A stretch of 64,000 nt of DNA from Calliopsis andreniformis (Eukaryota; Arthropoda; Insecta; Hymenoptera; Andrenidae), in the NCBI RefSeq assembly GCF_051401765.1, contig NW_027480438.1:2046001-2110000 (forward strand). Reading direction: 5' to 3'. Under the pieces are notes generated by a model. The model saw only the letters and a list, made by a program, of their open reading frames with translations, had not been told where the DNA came from and ran no database searches. Shown here piece by piece: positions 54,901 to 64,000 of the stretch. Both the position numbers and the translations under genes were made by a program. Positions within the stretch are counted from its first letter, which is position 1. Every line of letters starts with the position of its first letter.

Positions 54901-56106
54901 CCTCAATCTTCAATCCTCGGTCCTCAAACCTCAATCCTAATTCCTCAATCCTCATTCTTCAATCCTCAATACCCAATCCTCAATTTCAATCCTCAACCCT
55001 CAATCCTCATTTCTCAATCCTCAATCCTCAACCCTCAGCCCTCATCCTCCATCCTCAATCCTCAATCCTCAATCCTCAATCTTCAATCCTCAATTCTCAA
55101 TCTTCAATCCTCGATCCTCAATCATCAATCCTCAATCCTCAATCCTCAGGCATCAATACTCAATCTTCAATGCTCAATCCTCAATCCTCAATCCTCAATC
55201 CTCATTCCCCAACCCTCAATCCTCATTCCTCAAAGCTCAATCCTCAACCCTCAGTCCTCATACTCAATTCTCAATTCTCAATCCTCAATCCTCAATCCTC
55301 AATCTTCAATCCTCAATAATCAATCTCCAATCCTCAATACTCTATCCTCGATCCTCAATCCTCAGGCATCAATACTCAATCTTCAATACTCAATCCTCAA
55401 TCCTCAATACTCAATCCTCAATCCTCAAACCTCAATCCTCAATCCTCAATCCTCAATCCTCAATCCTCATTCTTCAATCCTCAATACCCAATCCTCAATC
55501 TTCAATTCTCGATCCTCAAACCTCAATCCTAATTCCTCAATCCTCATTCTTCAATCCTCAATACCCAATCCTCAATTTCAATCCTCAACCCTCAATCCTC
55601 ATTTCTCAATCCTCAATCCTCAACCCTCAGCCCTCATCCTCCATCCTCAATCCTCAATCCTCAGGCATCAATACTCAATCTTCAATGCTCAATCCTCAAT
55701 CCTCAATCCTCAATCCTCATTCCCCAACCCTCAATCCTCATTCCTCAAAGCTCAATCCTCAACCCTCAGTCCTCATACTCAATTCTCAATTCTCAATCCT
55801 CAATCCTCAATCCTCAATCTTCAATCCTCAATAATCAATCTCCAATCCTCAATACTCTATCCTCGATACTCAATCCTCAGGCATCAATACTCAATCTTCA
55901 ATACTCAATCCTCAATCCTCAATCCTCAATCCTCAATCCTCAAACCTCAATCCTCAATCCTCAATATTCAATCATCAATACTCAATCTTCAATCCTCAAT
56001 CCTCAATCCTCAATCCTCAACCCTCAATCCTCAATCCTCAATCCTCAATCCTCAATCCTCAATCCTCAATCCTCATTTCTCAATCCTCAATCCTCAGTCC
56101 TCAGTC
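50067..56106 (+). repeat. Family C unit C5, subtype Z (6,040 bp)
   Basis: It carries the three Z variants, with the second motif at 317 rather than 310 bases (one extra heptad). It is long because no GTCGAAC cassette occurs until 56,107. Inside, 50,866-51,400 recurs at 53,127-53,660 (offset 2,261) and 52,488-53,030 recurs at 53,766-54,310 (offset 1,278), so a nested duplication has extended the unit. The CAGACC forms here (51,549; 52,811; 54,089) lack AGATCT. Confidence 0.8.
55140..55880 (+). repeat. Local tandem duplication with 515-base offset
   Basis: CATTCCCCAACCCTC followed by CTCAAAGCTCAATCC occurs at 55,203 and again at 55,718, each time leading into CTCATACTCAATTC and AATAATCAATCTCC. 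Just upstream, the CTCAATTTCAATCCTCAACC segment is repeated at 54,981 and 55,573 (offset 592). The 77-base difference marks an indel between the two copies. The stretch is otherwise ordinary heptads. Confidence 0.75.
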
Positions 56107-58307
56107 GTCGAATCTCAATCCCCGACGCTTAGCACTCATCCTCAATCCTCAGTCCTCAATCCTCAATCCTCAAACCTAAATCCTCTACCGTCAGTCCTCG
56201 TCCTCAATCCTCAAACCTCAATCCTCAATCCTCAATATTCAATCATCAATACTCAATCTTCAATCCTCAATCCTGAATCCTCAATCCTCAATCCTCAATC
56301 CTCAATCCTCAATATTCAATCATCAATACTCAATCTTCAACCCTCAATCTTCAATCCTCAATACTCAATCTTCAATCCTCAATCCTCAATCCTCAATCCT
56401 CAATCCTCAATCTTCAATCCTCAACACTCAATCTTCAATCCTCAATCCTCAATCCTCAATCCTCAATCCTCATTCTTCAATCCTCAATACCCAATCCTCA
56501 ATCTTCAATCCTCAATCCTCAATCCTCAATCCCAATTCCTCAATCCTCATTCTTCAATCCTCAATACCCAATCCTCAATTTCAATCCTCAATCCTCAATC
56601 CTCATTTCTAAATCCTCAATCCTCAACCCTCAGCCCTCATCCTCCATCCTCAGTACTCAATCCTCTATCCTCAATCTTCAATCCTCAATACCCAATCTTC
56701 AATCCTCATTCCTCAATCCTCAATCCTCAATCCTCAATCTTCAATCCTCAATACTCAATCTGCAACCCTCAATCCTCAAACCTCAATCCTCAATCCTCAT
56801 TCCTCAATCCTCAATCCTCAATCCTCAATCCGCAATCCTCAATCCTCAATCCTCAACACTCAATCTTCAATCCTCAATCCTCAATCCTCAATCCTCAATC
56901 CTCATTCTTCAATCCTCAATACCCAATCCTCAATCCTCAATCCTCAATCCTCAATCCTCAATCCCAATTCCTCAATCCTCATTCTTCAATCCTCAATACC
57001 CAATCCTCAATTTCAATCCTCAATCCTCAATCCTCATTTCTCAATCCTCAATCCTCAACCCTCAGCCCTCATCCTCCATCCTCAGTACTCAATCCTCTAT
57101 CCTCAATCTTCAATCCTCAATACCCAATCTTCAATCCTCATTCCTCAATCCTCAATCCTCAATCCTCAATCTTCAATCCTCAATACTCAATCTGCAACCC
57201 TCAATCCTCAAACCTCAATCCTCAATCCTCATTCCTCAATCCTCAATCCTCAATCCTCAATCCGCAATCCTCAATCCTCAATCGTCAATCCTCAATCCTC
57301 AATCCTCAATCCTCAATCCTCAATCCGCAATATTCAATCCTCAATACTCAATCTTCAATCATCAATCCTCAATCCTAAATTCTCAGTCGTCAATCCTCAG
57401 TCATCAATCCTCAATCTTCAATACTCAATCGTCAATCCTTAGTTCTCAATCCTCAATCCTCAATCATCGTTCCTCAAACCTCAATCCTCAACCCTCAGTC
57501 TTCATCCTCAATCCTCAAACCTCAATCCTCAATCCTCAATATTCAATCATCAATACTCAATCTTCAATCCCCAATCCTCAAACCTCAATCCTCAATCCAC
57601 ATTCTTCAATCCTAAATACCCAATCCTTAATCTTCAATCCTCAATCCTCAATCCTCAATTCTCAATCCTCAATCCTTAATCCTCAGATCTCAAACATCAA
57701 TATTCAACCCTCAGTCCTCGTCCTCAATCCACAACCCTCAATCCACAGTCCTCAATATTCAATCATAAATATTCAATCTTCAATCCTCAATCCTCAATCC
57801 TCAATCCTCAATCCTCAATCCTCAGTCTTCAACCCTGAATCCTCAATACTCAATCCTCAATCTTCATCCTCAATACTCAATATTCAATCCTCAATCATCA
57901 ATCGTCAATCCTCAATCCTCAATTTTCAATCCTCAACACTCAATCTTCAATCCTCAATCCTCAATCCTCAATCCTCAATCCTCATCCTTCAATCCTCAAT
58001 ACCCAATCCTAAATCTTCAGTCCTCAATCCTCAATCCTCGATCCTAATTCCTCAATCCTCATTCTTCAATCCTCAATACCCAATCCTCAATTTCTATCCT
58101 CAATCCTCAATCCTCATTTCTCAATCCTCAACCCTCAACCCTCAGCCCTCAACCTCCATCCTCAGTACTCAATCCTCTATCCTCAATCTTCAATCCTCAA
58201 TACTCAATCTTCAATCCTCATTTCTCAATCCTCAATCCTCAATCCTCAATCTTCAATCCTCAAACATCAATCCTCAATTCTCAGTCCTCAATCCTCAGTC
58301 CTCAGTC
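56107..58307 (+). repeat. Family C unit C6, subtype X (2,201 bp)
   Basis: Its cassette reads GTCGAATCTC and GACGCTTAGCAC, a diverged form. It shares CAAACCTAAATCCTCTACC with C0 at offset 23,769. It includes a tandem duplication of 432 bases (CCCAATTCC at 56,531 and 56,963; TGCAACCC at 56,761 and 57,193). From about 57,230 it becomes the partner of 48,980 onward. AGATCT marker at 57,684. Confidence 0.78.
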
Positions 58308-61300
58308 GTCGAACCTCAATCCCCGACCCTTAGCACTCATCCTCAATCCTCATTCCTCAATCCTCAATCCTCAATATTCAACCCTCAGCCCTCATCCTCC
58401 ATCCTCAATCCTCAATCCTCAATCCCCAACCTTCAATCCTCAATTCTCAACCTTCAATCCTCGATCCTCAATCCTCAATCCTCAATATTCAATCATCAAT
58501 ACTCAATCTTCAACCCTCAATCTTCGATCCTCAATACTCAATCTTCAATACTGAATCCTCAATCCTCAATCCTCAATCCTCAATTCTCAATCCTCAGGCA
58601 TCAATACTCAATCTACAATGTTCAATCCTCAGTCCTTAATCCTCAATCCACAATCCTCAACATTCAATACTCAATACTCAATCTTCAGTCCTCAATCCTC
58701 AATCCTCAATCCTCAATACTCAATCCTCAATCCTCAATATTCAATCCTCAATACTCAATCTTCAATCATCAATCCTCAATCCTCAATTCTCAGTCGTCAA
58801 TCCTCAGTCATCAATCCTCAATCTTCAATACTCAATCGTCAATCCTTAGTCCCCAATCCTCAATCCTCAATCCTCGTTCCTCCAACCTCAATCCTCAACC
58901 CTCAGTCTTCATCCTCAATCCTCAAACCTCAATCCTCAATCCTCAGTATTCAATCATCAATACTCAATCTTCAATCCTCAATCCTCAAACCTCAATCCTC
59001 AATCCTCATTCTTCAATCCTCAACACTCAATCTTCAATCCTCAATCATCAATCCTCAATCCTCAATCCTCATTCTTCAATCCTCAATACCCAATCCTCAA
59101 TGTTCAATCCTCAATCCTCAATCCTCAATCCTAATTCCTCAATCCTGATTCTTCAGTCCTCAATACCCAATCCTCAATTTCAATGCTCAATCCTCAATCC
59201 TCATTTCTCAATCCTCAATCCACAACCCTTAGCCCTCATCCTCCATCCTCAGTACTCAATCCTCTATCCTCAATCTTCAATCCTCAATACTCAATCCTCA
59301 ATCCTAATTCCTCAAATCCTCAATCCTCAATCCTCAATCTTCAATGCTCAATACTCAATCTGCAATCCTCAATCCTCAAACGTCAATCCTCAATCCTCAT
59401 TCCTCAATCCTCAATACCCAATCCTCAATCCTCAATTCTCAATCCTCAATCCTCAATATTCAATCATCAATACTCAATCTTCAATCCTCAATCTTTAATC
59501 CTCAATACTCAATCTTCAATCCTCAATCCTCAATCCTCAATCCTCAATCCTCTATCCTCAGGCATCAATACTCAATCTACAATGTTCAATCCTCAATCCT
59601 TAATCCTCAATCCACAATGCTCAACCTTCAATACTCAATATTCAATCTTCAATCCTCAATCCTCAATCCTCAATCCTCAATCCTCAATCCTCAATCCTCA
59701 ATATTCAATCCTCAATACTCAATCTTCAATCATCAATCCTCAATCCTCAATTCTCAGTCGTCAATCCTCAGTCATCAATCCTCAATCTTCAATACTCAAT
59801 CGTCAATCCTTAGTCCTCAATCCTCAAACCTCAATCCTCGTTCCTCAAACCTCAATCCTCAACCCTCAGTCTTCATCCTCAATCCTCAAACCTCAATCCT
59901 CAATCCTCAGTATTCAAACATCAATACTCAATCTTCAATCCCCAATCCTCAAACCTCAATCCTCAATCCTCATTCTTCTATCCTAAATACCCAATCCTCA
60001 ATCTTCAATCCTCAATCCTCAATACTCAATTCTCAATCCTCAATCCTTAATCCTCAGACCACAAACATCAATATTCAACCCCCAGTCCTCGTCCTCAATC
60101 CACAACCCTCAATCCTCAGTTCTCAATATTCAATCATCAATATTCAATCTTCAATCCTCAATCCTCAATCCTCAATCCTCAATCCGCAATCCTCAATCTT
60201 CAACCCTGAATCCTCAATCCTCAATACTCAATCCTCAATCTTCAATCCTCAATACTCAATCTTCATTCCTCAATCCTCAATCCTCAATCCTCAATCCTCA
60301 ATCATCAACCCTCAACACTCAATCTTCAATCCTCAACCCTCAATCCTCAATACTCAATCCTCAATCTTCAATCCTCAACACTAATCTTCAATCCTCAATC
60401 CTCAATCCTCAATCCTCAATCCTCATTCTTCAATCCTCAATACCCAATCCTCAATCTTCAATCCTCAATCCCCAATCCTCAATCCTAATCCCTCAATCCT
60501 CATTCTTCAATCCTCAATACCCAATCCTCAATTTCAATTCTCAATCCTCAATCCTCATTTCTCAATCCTCAATCCTCAACCCTCAGCACTCATCCTCCAT
60601 CCTCAATCCTCAATCCTCAATACTCAATCCTCAATCCTCAATCTTCAATCCTCAATTCTCAATCTTCAATCCTCGATCCTCAATCATCAATCCTCAATAT
60701 TCAATCATCAATACTCAATCTTCAACCCTCAATCTTCAATCCTCAATACTCAATCTTCAATCCTCAATCCTCAATCCTCAATCCTCAATCCTCAATCCTC
60801 AATCCTCAATCCTCAGGCATCAATACTCAATCTACAATATTCAATCCTCAGTCCTTAATCCTCAATCCACAATCCTCAACCTTCAATACTCAATACTCAA
60901 TCTTCAATCCTCAATCCTCAATCCTCAATCCTCTATCCTCAATCCTCAATCCTCAATATTCAATCCTCAATGCTCAATCTTCAATCATGAATCCTCAATC
61001 CTCAATTCTCAGTCGTCAATCCTCAGTCATCAATCCTCAATCTTCAATACTCAATCGTCAATCCTTAGTCCTCAATCCTCAATCCTCAATCCTCGTTCCT
61101 CAAACCTCAATCCTCAACCCTCGGTCTTCATCCTCAATCCTCAAACCTCAATCCTCAATCCTCAATATTCAATCATCAATACTCAATCTTCAATCCTCAA
61201 TCCTCAAACCTCAATCCTCAATCCTCATTCTTCAATCCTAAATACCCAATCCTCAATCTTCAATCCTCAATCCTCAATCCTCAATTCTCAATCCTCAATC

Positions 61301-64000
61301 CTTAGTCCCCAGACCTCAAACATCAATATTCAAGCCTTAGTCCTCGTCCACAATCCACAACCCTCAATCCGCAGTCATCAATATTCAATCTTCAATATTC
61401 AATCTTCAATCCTCAATCCTCAATCCTCAATCCTCAATCCTCAATCCTCAATCCTCAATCTTCAACCCTGAATCCTCAATCCTCAATACTCAATCCTCAA
61501 TCCTCAATCCTCAATCCTCAATCCTCAATCCTCATTCTTCAATCCTCAATACCCGATCCTCAATCTTCAATACCCAATCCTCAATTTCAATCCTCAATCC
61601 TCAATCCTCATTTCTCAATGCTCAATCCTCAACCCTCAGCCCTCATCCTCCATCCTCAGTACTCAATCCTCTATCCTCAATCTTCAATCCTCAATACTCA
61701 ATCTTCAATCCTCATTCCTCAATCCTCAATCCTCAATCCTCAATCTTCAATCCTCAATACTCAATCTGCAATCCTCAATCCTTAAACCTCAATCCTCAAT
61801 CCTCATTCCTCAATCCTCAATACCCAATCCTCAATCCTCAATCCTCAATCCTCAATCCTCAATCCTAAATCTTCAACCCTGAATCCTCAATCCTCAATAC
61901 TCAATCCTCAATCTTCAATCCTCAATACTCAATCTTCAATCCTCAATCCTCAATCCTCAATCCTCAATCCTCAATCCTCAATCCACAATCCTCAACCTTC
62001 TATACTCAATAATCAATCTCCAATCCTAGATCGTCAATCCTCAATCCTCAATCTTCAATCTTCAACCCTGAATCCTCAATCCTCAATACTCAATACTCAA
62101 TCTTCAATCCTCAATACTCAATCTTCAATCCTCAATCCTCAATCCTCAATCCTCAGTCCTCAATCTACAACCCTCAACACTCAACCTTCAATCCTCAATC
62201 CTCAATCCTCAATCCTCAATCCTCAATCTTCAATCCTCATCACTAATCTTCAATCCTCAATCCTCAATCCTCAATCCTCAATCCTCAATCCTCATTCTTC
62301 AATCCTCAATACCCAATCCTCAATCTTCAATCCTCGATCCTCAAACCTCAATCCTAATTCCTCAATCCTCATTCTTCAATCCTCAATACCCAATCCTCAA
62401 TTTCAATTCTCAATCCTCAATCCTCATTTCTCAATCCTCAATCCTCAACCCTCAGCACTCAGCCTCCATCCTCAATCCTCAATCCTCAATACTCAATCCT
62501 CAATCCTCAATCTTCAATCCTCAATTCTCAATCTTCAATCCTCGATCCTCAATCATCAATCCTCAATATTCAATCATCAATACTCAATCTTCAACCCTCA
62601 ATCTTCAATCCTCAATACTCAATCTTCAATCCTCAATCCTCAATCCTCAATCCTCAATCCTCAATCCTCAATCCTCAATCCTCAATCCTCAGGCATCAAT
62701 ACTCAATCAACAATATTCAATCCTCAGTCCTTAATCCTCAATCCACAATCCTCAACCTTCAATACTCAATACTCAATCTTCAATCCTCAATCCTCAAACC
62801 TCAATCCTCAATCCTCATTCTTCAATCCTAAATACCCAATCCTCAATCTTCAATCCTCAATCCTCAATCCTCAATTCTCAATCCTCAATCCTTAGACCCC
62901 AGACCTCAAACATCAATATTCAACCCTTAGTCCTCGTCCACAATCCACAACCCTCAATCCGCAGTCATCAATATTCAATCATCAATATTCAATCTTCAAT
63001 CCTCAATCCTCAATCCTCAATCCTCAATCCTCAATCCTCAATCTTCAACCCTGAATCCTCAATCCTCAATACTCAATCCTCAATCCTCAATCCTCAATCC
63101 TCAATCCTCAATCCTCATTCTTCAATCCTCAATACCCGATCCTCAATCTTCAATACCCAATCCTCAATTTCAATCCTCAATCCTCAATCCTCATTTCTCA
63201 ATGCTCAATCCTCAACCCTCAGCCCTCATCCTCCATCCTCAGTACTCAATCCTCTATCCTCAATCTTCAATCCTCAATACTCAATCTTCAATCCTCATTC
63301 CTCAATCCTCAATCGTCAATCCTCAATCTTCAATCCTCAATACTCAATCTGCAATCCTCAATCCTTAAACCTCAATCCTCAATCCTCATTCCTCAATCCT
63401 CAATACCCAATCCTCAATCCTCAATCCTCAATCCTCAATCCTCAATCCTCAATCTTCAACCCTGAATCCTCAATCCTCAATACTCAATCCTCAATCTTCA
63501 ATCCTCAATACTCAATCTTCAATCCTCAATCCTCAATCCTCAATCCTCAATATTCAATCATCAATACTCAATCTTCAATCCTCAATCCTCAATCCTCAAT
63601 TCTCAATCCTCAATCCTCAATCCTCAATCCTCAATCCTCAATCCTCAATCCTCAATCCACAATCCTCAACCTTCTATACTCAATAATCAATCTCCAATCC
63701 TAGATCGTCAATCCTCAATCCTCAATCTTCAATCTTCAACCCTGAATCCTCAATCCTCAATACTCAATACTCAATCTTCAATCCTCAATACTCAATCTTC
63801 ACTCCTCAATCCTCAATCCTCAATCCTCAGTCCTCAATCTACAACCCTCAACACTCAACCGTCAATCCCCAATCCTCAATCCTCAATCCTCAATCCTCAA
63901 TCTTCAATCCTCATCACTAATCTTCAATCCTCAATCCTCAATCCTCAATCCTCAATCCTCAATCCTCATTCTTCAATCCTCAATACCCAATCCTCAATCT
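58308..64000 (+). repeat. Family C unit C7, subtype Z, open at the window end
   Basis: It carries all three Z variants. It follows C5 closely, then continues with repeated CAATACCCGATCC modules (61,552; 63,135; also 54,331) and family A type TTCTATACTCAATAATC modules at 61,998 and 63,672 (offset 1,674). Markers at 61,310 and 62,900 are 1,590 bases apart, so the last 3 kb is itself a tandem pair. The array continues past 64,000. Confidence 0.78.

Larger units (their letters stand above)
1..64000 (+). repeat. Heptanucleotide satellite array (TCAATNN)n filling the whole window
   Basis: Every part of the window can be parsed into 7-base units of consensus CTCAATC, equivalently TCAAT plus two bases. 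Most variation is in the two-base spacer (CC, CT, AC, CA, CG, TC); the TCAAT core changes less often, mainly to TCAAC, TCAGT, TCAGC, TCATT or TCTAT. Single-base deletions give recurrent 6-mers such as CTCATC, CTCGTC and CTAATC. Perfect tracts are short: the longest I noticed is 62,626-62,691 (66 bases), with others near 37,461-37,522 and 23,399-23,459. The + strand is C/A/T with very little G. The array runs off both window edges. No non-repeat stretch of even 100 bases was seen. This is non-coding satellite DNA of a eukaryotic type; species and chromosomal position cannot be read from the sequence. Confidence 0.97.
30900..64000 (+). repeat. Array domain 4: family C higher-order repeats
   Basis: The domain is dominated by nearly pure heptads with a set of recurring markers: GTCGAAC...CCCCGACCCTTAGCAC (32,338; 39,922; 42,567; 44,610; 47,617; 50,067; 56,107; 58,308), CAGAYCTCAAACATC (16 copies from 31,135 to 62,900), ATCGCCAATACTCAATCTGC, CAGGCATCAATACTC and CTCAATTTCAATCC. 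Some modules are shared with family A (positions 3,900-4,500 and 22,000-22,900 carry the same types), so C appears to be an expansion of a subset of A modules. Family A modules with TTCTATACTCAATAATC reappear at 61,998 and 63,672. No gene is present. Confidence 0.85.

Noticed and set aside
1..64000. CRISPR array
   Set aside because: There are no repeats of 23-50 bases alternating with unique spacers, no leader and no cas genes; the 7-base unit is continuous.
1..64000. CCAAT boxes, TAATCC homeodomain-like sites and ATCAAT sites
   Set aside because: They arise constantly as one-base variants of CTCAATC. With no gene or transcript start nearby, they cannot be called regulatory sites.
1..64000. 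tRNA, rRNA or other structured RNA genes
   Set aside because: No cloverleaf-like or conserved rRNA sequence was seen. With almost no G on the + strand, stable internal base pairing is not possible over most of the window.
1..64000. Minus-strand coding potential
   Set aside because: The perfect repeat places TGA every 21 bases in each minus frame, and no minus frame of useful length exists.

Overview
The whole 64,000-base window is one tandem-repeat (satellite/minisatellite) array. I find no supportable protein gene, RNA gene, transposon, CRISPR array or unique-sequence island. The unit is a heptamer, CTCAATC on the + strand (GATTGAG on the other), best written TCAATNN, where the two N positions are usually CC but often CT, AC, CA, CG or TC. 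Both window edges lie inside the repeat, so the array is longer than 64 kb. All units point the same way; the + strand is almost free of G and no inverted block was seen. An array like this suggests a eukaryotic chromosome (heterochromatic, pericentromeric or subtelomeric). I do not recognise the heptamer as the signature of any particular species, and I assign none.

The long + strand reading frames are a by-product of the repeat. Seven is not a multiple of three, so all three + frames read the same cyclic heptapeptide (Ile-Leu-Asn-Pro-Gln-Ser-Ser) with no stop. On the - strand the perfect repeat gives a TGA every 21 bases in each frame. Reading frames therefore appear only on +, often two or three overlap in different frames, and all encode variants of one peptide.

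Layout, from marker variants read by eye (boundaries approximate). (1) About 1-11,450, family A: nested higher-order repeats whose copies begin at 2592, 6582 and 9302. (2) About 11,450-21,100, family B: more diverged heptads with 21 copies of a GAATATCC cassette that usually carries GAATTC. (3) About 21,100-25,950, family A again, as two tandem copies of a unit of roughly 2.3-2.4 kb. (4) About 25,715-26,590, a mosaic junction stitched from copies of the 14.4 kb and 19.2 kb segments. (5) 26,457 to about 30,900, a near-identical second copy of the first 4.2 kb of the window. (6) About 30,900-64,000, family C: irregular higher-order units marked by a GTCGAAC...GACCCTTAGCAC cassette, falling into subtypes whose order shows a super-repeat of about 7.5-8.2 kb.

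No genes work together here. The biology is that of the array: heptamer amplification, small indels that break the 7-base phase, then repeated kilobase-scale duplication, deletion and local homogenisation. No new enzymatic or defence system is visible; the most interesting content is the multi-level repeat architecture and its sharp, datable breakpoints.
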